Shown piece after piece: positions 45,744 to 59,600 of a stretch of 64,000 bases of DNA (within the stretch, counting starts at the first letter, position 1; every line of letters begins with the position of its first letter). The notes under the pieces are model-generated. The model was not told where the DNA came from. It was given only the letters and a program-made list of their open reading frames with translations, and searched no databases. The position numbers and the translations under genes were made by a program. Location: NCBI RefSeq assembly GCF_020283565.1, contig NC_060065.1, positions 50,704,409-50,768,408 of the forward strand. The letters are read 5' to 3'. This stretch comes from Trifolium pratense (taxonomy: Eukaryota > Streptophyta > Magnoliopsida > Fabales > Fabaceae).

Positions 45744-48700
45744 TCATACGGATCCAAAGAAGAGTTCCAAGGATGGAGCACTGAACACATTAGCAGCAGT
45801 TCGTTCTGTTTTATACGGCGATATGTGGAGCTGATACTTGATAAACCTCTGCAACATGATTTTTTGTAAATTATTAGAAATAATATAGGGGGATATTGTA
45901 GCCTCGGAAAAGAAATAATGATATGTAACTAGTATTATATGAGAGCATAAATCTGACTAGATGAATGAAATCGAGATATATAGTAACATACAGCTAACTG
46001 AGAAACGATTTCATGATTCGTGTCAATGTGCCAATCTGGTTCCAACTGCCGAACAAATGACGAGCGTCCATTCTCAGTGCTGCTGAAGAGAACCTGCATA
46101 TCGGACCAGAAATCAAAATAGACGACAAAGAGGTTTTTTCAAAGCACAAGTAAGCAGGAAGCGAGTATTTGCTACGAATCACAGTTTTTTGAGTATTTGC
46201 TGCAAAAAAATCTTGCGACATCTTGTTTGATGTGTGTTCACATTCACATACCTTGTCCTTGACCAAACCACCTGAAGTGAATACTCCCGCCTCTTCTAAC
46301 GCTACAAGAACTCTTTTCTGCAGAAACAACACATAAAGTGTAAACAATTTAACAAAATCCATGACTAACAGGGTAACAAGAGGGATATTAGGCCTGCAAT
46401 CTATTTTAGTTAAAATCCATGACTAACAGCTGTAAGAAATATATGATCTCTCTCAACTAGCTCAAATTAGCAATTGCGTAAATTAATAACTTAACAATAT
46501 TTGTGTCCAAAGCTAGGAAAATATCATAAAATAATAATGAAATTCATATATCTAATGTTTCATTGACAATGATGACCAAAAAAGTTCCAAATTCTTAATC
46601 ATAGGTTAAAATTTTTTGCTTAAAGCAACTACACCATACCTCAGTTCATTTTTACAGAATCATTTGGTCAAGAAAAAAAATTATAACACTGGAAAATAGT
46701 TAATTTGCAGCATATAACAAGAAGTAATGTGCTTCAATTCCACTAAGTTCATTCATTAGATAAGACACGGTGAGTGAATGATTTATGCTGGCACAGACCT
46801 CGCTTTCGTCATCCAGAACCCGTTCCATGAGATATAAATCACAGAACTTTGTAACTTCCAACAACACTTCAAGCACAGAGGATCTCACAGTTGCTTGATT
46901 CTGCCAAGAACAGAATGAACAGCATTGATATCTTTCTGTGTTGATGTCATAAAATAAAACAAAAGTATAAGAAAGGACAATTTCACCACCTGAAGCTCCT
47001 CTGGAGTACTTTCCTCAAGGATTACTCCAAGAAGACGACAGGTTACCTACATACAAACAACACATTGTCATAGAAGTCAAGAAACATAGGTCAAACCAAC
47101 GTTTAACAACTAACAACACAAACTTGTAATGACAAAGGTTCCTCATGTCATCAAGTATTCCAATCCAGTGTATATAATACTATACATAACTGTTTTGCAC
47201 AAAGATAAGCATATAACATATCTTATGACTTATTCAGTTTATCAAGGGAAAAATAATAGTATCAGTACCACCTATCAAGATGGACAAAATAAATTATATA
47301 AAAAATTAAAGCAATAAACGTTAACCTGAAAGAAACATAAAAATAGTTTGTATTTTGAAGCTGGCTTTATTAAAACCTTAACTTTTTAAGCTGCCTTTAA
47401 AGTGGTGGGGGCTATGGTTCAGCAATTGAGAGGTCGGGTGCAGGAGATCAAAGGCAAAAGACAATATATATTCAAAAAATAGGCACACATCAAAGTATAA
47501 GGCATACTTTGAGAGTACAAGCAGGAGAGTACAAAGGAGCTATGAATTTTGAATCTATGGCATCTAAAGAGAGTACAAGCAATCACCATGAGCTGGCTTG
47601 GTCCCCACCTATGGATCCTCGTGTTCAATTTAATTGTGATGGAGCTGTGACAAATTGTGGCCTAAATGCTGCCTGCAGTGGTGTTCTGCGGAGTTATGAG
47701 CTATTTTCATCAAGGTATTCAGTTGGCTGTGGCTTCACCAATGTTTGGATTGAGTCGGATTTGTTGACTGCTATCAACCTTATTCAACAAGGTTGCCTGA
47801 CTACTCATTCGTGCCATGGACTGGTTTATGATATCAAGAAGAATGCATCTCAAATAGCTCTAATCGAATTCCCTCATGTCCTTAGAGAATCAAATCAAGT
47901 TGCAGACGTTTTGGCAAAGATGGGTTTAAATCAACCTTATCATCTGAGGGTGTACGATAGTTCTCCTGATTGTATTAGCCTAGCTTTACTAGCAGATTGA
48001 TCAACCTTTTGTAGTTCTGTTGTCAGGTTCTTAACCCCTTTTATTCATCAAAAAAGATTTTAAAAGTGTCACCCAACATATGCCACACAATTCTAATCTA
48101 TAAAGCCACAAACAAGTAATTTGAATTTTGATATGACATATTAATTTAACCTATAGTAGATTAAGAATTTAAACTCTAAGGTGATGGTGGACACCGGCTT
48201 ATATTTCTTCCTAAACACAGATCACTAGCACATAAGAGTACAGGAGAGAATATGTTTAATTACCTTTCTTCCTTCACTCAACTTCTGCCTCACTATCTGC
48301 CCCAAGCTTGGCTGAAAAAGTTGTGGAAAAAGCAAACTTAGAATTGCCAATCACGCTAAAGCTATAAAAAAATAGAGCAGAAATTATTCGAAAAAGACTG
48401 AATTATGAATCATTAAACAAAGGAAAGTGGGAAACAAAAAAAGCATTATAGTATACCTTGACTGGCTGAAAGAACTCATCTACAACATTTTGTGCCCTTG
48501 ATTCATCTGAAGGTAAACAAGCATCAGAAGGAACAACCGATGCATTTGAATGTGTGCCGGCTCCAGGATTACTAGATGTAGCACCTTGCCGTTTTCGTTG
48601 CCTCCCTTGAGAATCATTAGGAGATCTCAACAGCCTCCAAGTGAAAACAATTGCAACAGCAAGACCAGCAACCGCCCCAATAGTTCGTATATCCTAAAAC

Positions 48701-49576
48701 CAATTACAGTATCAAAATGTTTGTATTATTTACACGAACAACATTTTGATACAATGTCTGTTTAAAAAGCTGTATATTGTCGACAAATCACAATCAATCA
48801 TATATATGACTTAAGAAATAGTTACGATTGAAGTCAAACATTTTTTTCAAAGATCTAACAAGCATTATTGATTGACAGTGTAAAAATCCTTATTTACACA
48901 TGCTCCAAAAAAAGACAAAACATTACCTTGATATATACCATCAAACTTAAACCATACCTATTATTTATAAATTTATAATGCAAATTAGGTCACTATTTTC
49001 CCCCATTTTTGACAATAACCCTGATACATAAAAACTCATTCTTTCTAGTTTCTATCCACACCCAAAATTAAATTAAGTACATTGGGAACTCTAGATTACC
49101 GGGGTCCCCTTCGCCTCGAACCAGAGGGTTAATACCAACCAAAAAAAAAAAAACCCAGTTCAATTTTCTCATTAAAAAACAAACTTTCATTCTTTGAATT
49201 AAGAATTATCCAACCCTTATTCCTAATCATTCAATAAACAATAAAGGGACAATAAAAATTTATCAAAAATATCAAAATTTCATACAGAACAGTGAAAATG
49301 GAACGAGAAACAGGAACAAATGATTACAAATTTGACAAACAAACAAACAATAATTAATAATCATATATTTATATCATATATCAGATCCAATTGAATGATG
49401 AATTATTGAAAAAGAAAAGGTAGAGAGAGAGAGGGGAATACGAGGTTGTTGAAGGAGAGAGAGAAGAGATCTCCGATCTTGAAAGTAACATAAGCTCCAA
49501 AGCGTTTGATAAGGTAAAAAAGGTCTAGTTTTGAGGCATCATCGTCACCACCACCACTACCACCAGAAGATGACAT
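45744..49576 (-). CDS. PEX22: Peroxisome biogenesis protein 22
   Basis: Eight coding exons (5' to 3'): 49442-49576, 48457-48693, 48264-48311, 46990-47046, 46799-46900, 46252-46317, 45992-46093, 45744-45848. All have GT-AG borders, and phase 0 throughout gives 283 residues, the usual plant length. The N-terminus is Ser/Gly-rich. One membrane segment lies at about 47-66 (TIGAVAGLAVAIVFTW), followed by a low-complexity linker and the conserved domain from QNVVDEFFQPVKPSLGQIVR on, with LYLMERVLDDESE and GVFTSGGLVKDKVLF. PEX22 anchors the ubiquitin-conjugating enzyme PEX4 on the peroxisome surface for recycling of the import receptor PEX5. Intron 3 carries an antisense LINE fragment. Confidence 0.95.
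47509..48050 (+). pseudogene. LINE RNase H fragment in PEX22 intron 3, antisense
   Basis: A 163-codon open frame contains the plant LINE-type RNase H: RVQFNCDGAV (first Asp), TNVWIESDLLTAINLI (third acid), and REANQVAD-like ESNQVADVLAKMG (last Asp). The segment with the second catalytic Glu is missing between GVLRSYELFSS and VGCGFTN, so it cannot be active. Sequence ends near TTATTCATCAAAAAAG, a plausible 3' tail. It lies opposite to PEX22 transcription. Confidence 0.8.
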
Positions 49577-50926
49577 GTTACACCGTTGGAATCACAAGAA
49601 TTTGAATTGAAATGAAATTAAAGAATTTTTGTTCAAAGATTCGAAGACAAAGAAAAGAAGAAAGATGATGTTTTGTTGTTTGTGTTGGTGTCTCCGTTTG
49701 CCGTCAACCACTGCTATGAGCTGTCGTTTGAGCTTCGAATGTTTTTTGTTCCAAATAACATGAATCAATTTACCACTATCGGATTATAAAATCTTATCTT
49801 ATGTAGTATTTCCGAGGTTAAAAGACACAAAAGTAATTAAGTAACCATTTTTTTAACTTTAAAATATTCGTAAAAAAAAAGTTTTTTACTTTAATTAAAA
49901 TTCCGTCAAAAAAAATTAATTAAAATAAACATATAGTATTTTTTAACCTAACTTTAACATAAACAGTTTTTATCAATAAAAAATTTAAAATAATCATCAA
50001 TACGAAAGTGTGGAATTATTTTTTATTTTTTAATTTGAATTCAAGTGAAAAAGTTCAATCTAATAAAATGATATTTTTTATAAATTCATTTTGGTTAAAA
50101 AAAAAGGTTTGAAGTTGCGTACAATTAAAAAATAATGACTTCAGTTGGTCATATATAAATCGTCTAATCTTAATCGAATGGTTTAGATTTATTGAATTAA
50201 TGCGGTTATACTACATAGAAGTCTTATAAATTCATTTTCCTTTTCTTTTAGTTCCTCTAATCCATTTTATAACAAGAAATATGTATCTATATAATTTTGT
50301 CTTACTTATTAAAAAAGTTCTAATTTTCAAAATATTCATTTTATACCTTTAACCGTGTTAAAGAAATTCATATGTCAAGATGATGTGGTTGATCTCATGT
50401 AAGGAAACATATGCATATAATTTGAGGGGTAAGAGATCGAAACACTTTAAGGATGTGGTCACAAATTCAATTTATCTTTTGTATGTAAAAAAATTAGTTG
50501 AAAAGAGAATACAGGAATTCATAAGGGAAATTATATCCGTACAAAAAAAACAAAATTTATTGTCAAGCATAATTTGTGTGTATTTTTGAAATATGTGTAA
50601 AATGTTGAAGATAAAAAGTATGAGAGATATAGACAAACATATACAAAATCACATATGTTGTCAATATTTTGATGTTTAAATAGCATAACTCAATTCATAA
50701 TAGTTTCGGATAAGTAGTGAGTGAATTAAATAATATAGGGTCTTGTTAACAAGTGTTGTTGGACACTCTTTAAGGATTCCAATTAAAGAAACTATTTATT
50801 TAAAAAGTAAAACATTTTAATTTTCAATGCATTAACTTTATACATTTTCATAAAATTTTCTTAAAGACTTACTATTTAAAGTCTTAAAGAGTACCCTGAG
50901 AGAACACTCATTAGCATTTTCCATTA

Positions 50927-51069
50927 CTCCCTCTATCCTGATTTATAAACAAAATTCTACTTTTGAGATTTATTCAATAATGGATGTATCTGGTCTATAA
51001 TATAGGCCAAATACATTAGTTTTTCAATGAATTTGAAAAATTGACTTTTGCTTATAATTAAGGATGGAG
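50927..51069. mobile_element. Stowaway-type MITE
   Basis: CTCCCTCTATCCTGATTTATAA...TTATAATTAAGGATGGAG flanked by TA; 143 bp. Confidence 0.8.
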
Positions 51070-51461
51070 TATGATGACTTGACCTCTACCATTCACTACT
51101 ATATCACCCAAATTAGACTGTTTGCTTGAGCTCTAATGACATCTCTATATGCTATCAACATCTCTATATAAACAAAGAGTTCTATATGCTATCAACATCT
51201 CTATATAAACAAAGAGTTGGACATGCAGCCGTGTTAAAATTCTTAGGGGGAGTTTGCCATCCATTTGGGTCCCACAATGCTCGAGGGATTAGTATCCACA
51301 GTTGTGCATAAAGGATATCCGGTTTACACAAAAACAAAAAAAGAGAGTTGTGCTTACAACCTTTCTTCCTTTTGAGCATTTTCTTAAATATTTACTTTCT
51401 AATTAGGTAAAATACATGTAGGACTCATCATTTTATGTAAAATATTTTCTTACCAAGAGGA

Positions 51462-51700
51462 GTGTTAGGAACAATCTATTTTCAACACTCTCTATCACTC
51501 ATTTTTTAATTGGTTGAAAGAGTAGTGCTAAGTGCTAACACTTTATTTTGAAGTTTGAGCATTCTCTCTAAACTCTCTAATTGGGTGAAACACATATAGA
51601 TCTCTCTACTACTTTATGTTTGACATATTTTCAAAGTGATGGACCGACATTGATTTCAATCAATTAAAAAGTGAGCGTTGGAGAGTGTTGAAAATAGTAA
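51462..51700. mobile_element. Unclassified inverted-repeat element
   Basis: CTATTTTCAACACTCTC on the left and GAGAGTGTTGAAAATAG on the right, with AATTGGTTGAAA/TTTCAATCAATT inside. It lies just 3' of the cyclin gene. No target duplication is resolved. Confidence 0.5.
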
Positions 51701-51950
51701 CTCGAGTATAAACGAATCAAAATTTAAAAATCGGTTTTGTAAAACACATGCAAAAATGTAAAGAAAAGAGAAGAATACAGTGGTGTTTTGTTACAACTTT
51801 ATAGCCAAATTTGACAAAGTTTGTATGAGTCATATTCATATAAATAAGAAATTGGCCAATGAATAATTCAATAATTGCTTCGCCATGAAGTGAAAAAGGA
51901 CTAAAGAGAACAAGGGACCCAAAAATTGACAACAGAAAGAAAAAAGGGGT

Positions 51951-52909
51951 TTATGTCAGTCCATAATCCACAATTGGAGGTGGGGAAGAGCTTTGCTTAT
52001 CTTCAACTAATATTTCAGTCTCAATAGATTTAGGTGACAATGTCCTTTCAATCTTCAAGCCTGTGCCATTTACAAGCATCTCTTTTTCTAAGTGTAAACA
52101 GTAACTCTCGAAAACCCGAGTGCTTACCATAACTTTAAAATCCAACAGAAAGAGTAACTCTAATTCAAGTTTGTTCAGTTCAGCATTGCTTACTCCTCCT
52201 ACTCGAGCATATACCGCATTGTTATAATGTCTACAGCTCGGAAAACCAAAGAAAATAATGCACAGAATCAGAACAAAGACAATAAAACAATAGCTACAAG
52301 AGAAGTAAAACTCAGGTTTCAAAAAAGTTGCAGCCACAACCTAGACCGCAACATCATTATATTTTTATATCTACACGGCTGTTACTGCGACCGTGATTTA
52401 AAACCATGAGTAAAACCAACCAAACTAAAACCAACTTCACTTCAATAAAAAGTAAGATATAGAAGTAAAATAGAGTTAGGGACTCACTCATCATCTAGCA
52501 TCTTGGAAGCAACCATGACACTGGTAACTAGCAACCTGTGCACATTCAAGGATAAGACTAGAGAATCAGGGTGCTTGTGATTCAGCATGTCTATATACAC
52601 ATAGCCAACCACAAAACATGAAGGGCTACAATTAGTGTACTTGTATATCCTCTCCAAGTACTTAGGTATGCTTATGCCTGGCGCTCTTACGCCATGGAAT
52701 GCATTCAAGCTCTTCCCTAATCTTACTGAGTCACAGCTCAGTTTATCTAGTTGCTGGTTCAGGTCATCCACAAGCTTTTCATTGCGAGCTACCAGCTTCT
52801 CTAAGGTGGAAGACAGGATCCATAGCACTCTTGGCAAGTTCAGCTCGGCAGGCCCTGTTATTGGCTGATTCTGCCGGCTGTGGTTGCTGTATTCACTTGC
52901 TGTTAACAT
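51951..52909 (-). CDS. CYCU2: U2-type (P3-type) cyclin
   Basis: Two exons, 52488-52909 and 51951-52230, with GT-AG borders (GATGA/GTGAGT and GTAG/ACATT), give 233 residues. The N-terminus to about 64 is variable. The cyclin box runs from SLNAFHGVRAPGISIPKYLE (68-87) through CSPSCFVVGYVYIDML and SLNVHRLLVTSVMVASKMLDDE across the intron to HYNNAVYARVGGVSNAELN and LELLFLLDFKV. This matches the U/P-type cyclins related to yeast PHO80, closest to Arabidopsis CYCU2 from memory. Such cyclins partner CDKA-type kinases and link division to nutrient or hormone status. The C-terminal tail is Ser/Pro-rich. Structure and length are normal. Confidence 0.92.
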
Positions 52910-53687
52910 TTAGGTCATCTTGGTGATTGTGGTTTCACCCAGGGGAGTTCAACTTGCAGATGCTCATATTTGCTACAATTTGAGTGGTTAAAGAGCTAAT
53001 TCCATCTTTGCATGTTATCTGATTTGTGTGTGTGGCTCTGTTAGTAGCAAAGATTTTTCTTCTTCTTACAAATCTCAAGCCACTAAATATTCTTTAAAGG
53101 GACCCCACATATTTGTGGATTGTCTTGGAAAAATCCAAGCCATGCCTTAAAATACACAGTCTGGCAAGTGGCAACAAGCCAACAGCAACTTGTCTTGGTT
53201 GATTCGTATGCAAAACAAAATTGGAGCCCGGAGGTTTGTCTACTTACCTTGCAAATACTAGGCCCCTACAGGTCAAAAAGCAGGGGCAAAATCAATGTAA
53301 TGCTGGTGTTGATTGGTTGGTGAAGGATGGGCCATGCAGGCACTGTTTCAACCATGAAACTATAAATACTACTATAACTAAGGTTTGTTTCAGATTAATA
53401 TCAGATTATTTTTCATAATGAACATCTGAGGATTGGGATACTGTAGATGCAACTCGTTCATTCATAAACAATGTTATGAACCCTAAGGCCTACAAGGGAT
53501 ACATGCATAATATATTACAATTGTTATGGAATGGAACAAAATGTCGCTGAAAAGCTCTGTAATAATTGAATATAAGCCGTTCTGTTTGTGAATAAAGAAT
53601 GACATTTTTATATGCAAGGGGAAGCAAATGGGACAAAGCTCCCCTATCGTCAAAATATTTGAAAAATGCATCATACTGTTCTCTAGC
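52910..53687. other. Short intergenic between the cyclin start and the EXS gene end
   Basis: Should contain the cyclin promoter/5' UTR and the EXS 3' UTR. Open frames near 53120-53420 show no coding character. Confidence 0.5.
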
Positions 53688-56600
53688 CTATACATTGTAG
53701 TTCATGGAATGAAGTAATTTCTCTTCCTCATTTGACATTTCACTCATTTGCATGTGTGATTTGTTATTCATCTTGTTCCACTCATTTTCAACACGAAAGA
53801 AGATCCACTGGAAGCGGCGGAAAATCTCCAAAGCAGCTATTGTGAACACTGTGAGGTAATTGTGGCGAAGATGGGCAGAAAGCTTGTATGTCCACGTGCA
53901 ACGCAAAACCAAATTGCTTCCAATCACCCAAATGTAAACCTGCAATCACATTTATATGAAAACTGCTTCAGAACACTGATGAAACCAATCTGATTTTTTG
54001 TTTCAGTTCTCTACTGTTCTTTTTTCTTCTTTTGCCATGTTGGTTTTCACATATTCATCAAATCAGATAGAAACTGAGAATCTAATAAATAATATTTAGC
54101 AAGTGAACAGTTACAAATTGCTGATTTCACCATTGATTACACTATGGGATATGGCATCATGGACTATTTTGAAGGAAACTTAGATTGAATATAAATCCTA
54201 CATTCACAGATGGTTTGTTGGGTCCTCGTCGTTTAACAAAGAACCCATGGCCTATTTAGAGTTTTAAAATTGGAATATTTTTCTTAACCTTGCTAATTTT
54301 TCTTTTATACTTAATATACTTGTCCCCCACACACCCAAAAAAAGCTTAAAAGCATGAAATCTCAAACGTGTTTGTATTTTGGCCTCTTAAATGCCATTTT
54401 TCAAACTCCCTACTTACCGTTCTATAAACTGTACAAGACACATTCATTAACAAAGTTAAAGTAGGAAGTCTTGCAAAATGTTTACCTTGAAATCAAAATA
54501 AATGACAAATTATAAGGGAAAAGGAACTGGTGAACTCTAGCTATTCTCATACAACTATACTTACCCATCTCCTTCCATGCAACATATAAGAGAACAGATT
54601 TGGTTTGCTGAACTTGAATATTCGAGTGAAGCCACTGGCAGAAGATGAAAGCAATATTTATCACACTAAGTCAAATGACAGTCATCAGATTGAAAAAAAT
54701 TAAATACCAGCAAGAGACTCGATACTGGGAATGAAAGCAACTTCTTCAATTTTTACAAGTGTTTGGCTAAGATATAATCATATAAAATCATTCCCGACAT
54801 TAGAAGCTTAGCTTAGTTTGAAATACCACTAAAGGTGTAAGGTAAACATTCCTCATACCTTAGGTCCCAATCTCGAGTCAAATCCCAGTAGAAAGAGTAT
54901 GATGAGTTCACAACACTTGACAGAAGCCAAAGAGGCCTATAGAAGTTTGTCCACCTTTCAGGGAAAACATGATATTTAAGAGCAGAAAGAAAAATCACTG
55001 GCACTGCGGTTGAATATTTTAATGCTGAAACCATAACCAAAAAGAGCTTGTTAGAAATATATAATATAAAAACCATTCATGTGTCTTTCTCTGACAGCTT
55101 AAGCTTTTGGGTAATTGGTTTATTACATAAAGCCGTGTCCTTTAGACCAAACGGTCAATCCTTGTTCAATTCTTGTAATAAAAAAGTTGAATTAAAGCCA
55201 AACAGGGGGAAAAAGTTATATTAAACTACTGATGGTTGCTGCGTAACAGAAATTTGGTGAAAAATGGATTTGACTGTTGTTAATGTATAACATCAATTTC
55301 ACAAACTTGCAAAATTTAGATGATGACTGATGCAATACAAGTTCTAAAAAGGAGACAGAAAAGGGGTATTAATTAGAGTAACAAAGAGCTCTTACCATTC
55401 AGAAGACTTGTTTTCTCTCCAGTATCTTTGTACTGCCGGAGACATTGGTTTAAGCGAAAAAGGTATGGCAAAACAAGAACTAAAGGAATTGCGACAGAGT
55501 GACTGCCACAAACAGAATCAGCTTCCAACCAAGCAATTGTAGCAACCTACAAAAAATTGAAGAAACAACTTTAGGGAAAATCTATGTATATAGATCCAAA
55601 AGTCTAATCATTATAAATAAGTTATAAAAGAACGAAGAACAATAAGCGCAATCAAAATTGTAGTTGAACTTGAATTACAAATCTCAACATTATAGAATCA
55701 ACAGCTGATTTAGCTCTAGAAAACAATTTGCACGGGAACAAGGAAATTTGTTCAATGATTCCAATGAATGTTATATATTTGAAGTTGACCAAATTCATGG
55801 GATGATCAGAATAGGAAACTCAAAAGTTACACTAAAACATGCAAATATAAACTCCCTAACTGACAATAGAAGACATGGATTTATAAGAACCAAACCTGTC
55901 GGTGGACCATTCTACATACTGAGCGCTCCAAATCAGAAAAGACCTGCATAAAATTATAATAATAATCAAAATAAATATTGGTCTGCCTTAGTAGGAACTA
56001 AAATTTGGATTAGATCAACAAATCATGTCAAATCATGTCAATTCTAAATATTGGTATGCCAGTGTTGGACCTCTGTGTCAGTAATAAAGGTAACTAAATA
56101 CGTGCAAAAGTATACCTATAGATCTATAAATAAACCTAATACTTAGGCTCAAAACCTAGTAAATAAAAGTATTAATGAAGATTAACATGGCAGAGGAAAA
56201 AGATTTTTTCAAGAGAAAGATAATATTGGAAAGAAAGCATACCTTAACCATGGAAGTTAAAATATCAGCCAAGAAAAAATCAGCAAATGATATTGCCTGT
56301 TTTTATGAAAATAGAAAAATGTCAGATCATATGCAAGCCTGGTTCCAACAAGATACCAAAAGAATAAGTTGATAAGGGATAGAAAAAAGCAAGAGTAAGG
56401 TTTCAAGTCTTAAGAATCCGAATAAGTAAAGAACAACAATAATTCCCTACTAAGTTTTAACACTGCAATAGTTCTGGGCGTCTTCAAAAAAAGCTCATAG
56501 AAAGGTCAACCTAATGCCTCTAAGTGTTTTACTTGTGCATGTAGTAAGTGTAGTTTACACAAACAATGTCATTGATTGATGGGACCTATCTTAAAAATGG

Positions 56601-59600
56601 CAGTGATAATAGGTCATTATTTTATGAATAATTTACTATTTATGATAAATAGTGAATAGTCTCGGCAGCTTCTCTCCTCCCTTCATTAGCATCTAAATTG
56701 AAATCATGAATCATCTCATCTAATGTGCTAACAACTGTTGCATACTTTTTAATGGATGCCAAATAAGAGAGGGAGTTGAATGGGTATTTCTGTTATCATT
56801 ATGAAAATAAACATGGAGAAAACGCAAGTGAATATGATACACATGAATCAAGCATTCTATTTTCATGCTTATATATTTTCCTATCATGCATAGCCTAAAT
56901 ATAATTCAGACGTCAACAACAATTGACAGCTATTTCAAGAGAGTCACAGCAAAAACTAGAGAACACATTACATCCAAATAGAAGCAAGCTTGCCTGTAAT
57001 GGAAAAACTATTCGCCAGAGTGTCCTTAAGAAGAAATATCTAGATGAAAAATAGAAGATATCAAAGGGGAATATCAAAACCATCACAATAGCAGCATACA
57101 AGAGCACCTGCAGCACATAATGCTTCCAATATAAGATATAGTAAAAGGCAGCACAAAATGAAATTAAAGAATCATTGATCATATATAAAGAAATGAACAA
57201 AAGTATTGCATTACATATTTATATTCTGCATTAAGATTAACCTGAAAGTTATACTGACTATAATTTCCATTTAAGACAAATAAATATAACCGGTGCTATG
57301 GCAACTGTAAATTTACATTTCGAAACCAAGCAGTTGGAATGATACAGACAACCTATCACTGCCTGGCAACCTATCACTGCCTATTTACCAATAGTGAATA
57401 ATAAAGACTTTTTAAAGTAAAAATTGGGAGAACATTTAAATTAAAGTATCCAATCCGATGCTCAGTAAGACAAAAAAAAACAGTAAAAAGTTTTAGCCCT
57501 TCCTAACCCCACCATATAAGAAGAGATTCAATAGAATTAAAAATACCATGATTAGCAATAAATCCTATCCGCGGAAGTAGATATTTTCTGGTGCAACATA
57601 ACCTAGGCACGTCTTAATTCCTTTGGTTCTTTTTTTCTTTACTCAACCTTCACCCCTCCCAGTCTAATGCAATAGCTTATTGATAAATAAATGCTCCAAC
57701 TAACAATATACAGATCATAAATGATATGATCAGTGTTCATTGCTGGATATTTTTTGCAACCAATATGCAGGGGGTCCCTGAGATTTATAAAAGTGATTGT
57801 TGTTGGCTTGTTGCAATATTGTTTATCATTATCTAATTGTTAGTTTTTAATCAATATTATTAATAAAAACATTGCAATCAAATTGCAGTCAAATAACTAC
57901 ATCGCAAGCAATCATAAATACTGTTAAGAAATGACAATACTACGATACTAAATTGATAAAGTGATAACCAAGCAAACAAAACAGTAATTGTGGATGCATC
58001 TATTACACTGGTTGTGATGCAGCATATGCGACTTCCCCGTGAGAATAAAGATAAATGTATGCTGTCATACTGGTTGGAACAATAATTGTCATCCACATGG
58101 CGCACTGCAATAATCAACAACAACAATTAGGGGAAAAAAAACTAGTCAATCACTGGAGACGAATTATTAGAAAGTGGCGAACAAGGTGTAAAAAGAGAAA
58201 AGAATTAGAGAAATGGCTTGGAACTGAGAAGAAAGCCAGGAAAATTTGCCGGTTTAGCGATATAATAATAGTGAAGGCCTTTTGGCACAGCGGTTGGATT
58301 TTTTAACCTTATGCCTATTGACTAGGATATCATAGATTTGAGTAATAGAATCAGCCAATGGAAAATGTAAGGTAAGGCTGCATACAATAATAACCACAAC
58401 AGTTGGACCCTTCCCTAGACTCTATTATGCTGGGAGCTTTATAGCCCCATACCGAAAAGCACAAAGACTTCTAAACAGTAGAGGTGTCATGTTGTGCCCA
58501 TGTGGGGCACTTTCAATTGTACTTCACATTTGTTTTCCTTAATTTTTTTTTGAACCTTCATACCACTACATCTAAGGAAAGGCGGCATACAATATAACCA
58601 CAACAGTTTGACCCTTCCCTAGACTCTATTATGCTGGGAGCTTTATAGCACTATACAAAAAAGCACAAAGACTTCTAAGCAGTAGAGGTGTCATGCTGTG
58701 CCCAAGGGGGGCACTTTCAATTGTACTTTACATTTGTTTTCCTTAAAAAAAAATTAACCGTCATACCACTACATAGAAAAATACCACAATAGTTATATAA
58801 ATGATAGAATTTTAATATATTTAAAATGTCATAAGCTAATTTTTAAAATATTTGTTCCTTTTTCTATTTAAGATTTTTGTTCGAATATTAACTGTATACA
58901 AATTTTGAGGGTTGAATTATATCCATGTTATATCCTATAATTTTTAAATTTACCATATAGCATGTCCATGTGTCATATCATATATGTCTGGCATTAGTGC
59001 CTTCTAAGCATCACGCTGCCATTCAACAATATCTTAATAGTAATTGAAACCAAAGCACCCAAAACTAACAAAAAGATTATAGTGTAATAAATAAAAGCAA
59101 GATTACTTAGACCACATTTATTTAGTACATGGATTGATCCTTCCATTCCAACATAACATACTCCAGAAGAATCAGTGTTCCTTAGTTTGTGTTTTTATAT
59201 AAAAAGAACTGGTATGATGCTTATGTTCTACACCATGATCATTTAAGGAAACCCTATTCCCTCCTAAGAGGCATGGGGATGTTCATTCCTTGCAAACAGG
59301 AATAAATCCATGTTTGTTTTGTTCTTTATTGGCCAGTACTAGTTTTAATTAAAATTTCATTCAATGCTTATTTGATGTGCTAAGCATTTCTTTAAAACTA
59401 AAATTTCTTTATTTTTTAATTAAAATTTCTTTATTGAGAAACCATAATATTGGAACAAAAATGGATGCTAACTTCCTATTTCCAGGCAATAACACTCCCT
59501 TTTTAATTTCTCTTATGGTTCTAAAGAAAACGATTTTATGTGCCAAATATGACATGAATTAAGGTGCTGAGTTGTACCTTCCATATTTCTCTGTGAGTCA

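Larger units (their letters stand above)
49577..51950. other. Intergenic between PEX22 and cyclin, with MITEs
   Basis: The first ~200 bases are probably PEX22 5' UTR and promoter. The remainder is AT-rich. The Stowaway MITE (50927) and the inverted repeat at 51462 are listed separately. No gene is recognised. Confidence 0.5.

Noticed and set aside
47129..47317. Open frame in PEX22 intron 3
   Set aside because: Short, AT-driven, no similarity and antisense within an intron.
51182..51311. Short direct repeat TATATGCTATCAACATCTCTATATAAACAAAGAG
   Set aside because: A simple local duplication in AT-rich intergenic DNA; not a CRISPR-like or regulatory array.
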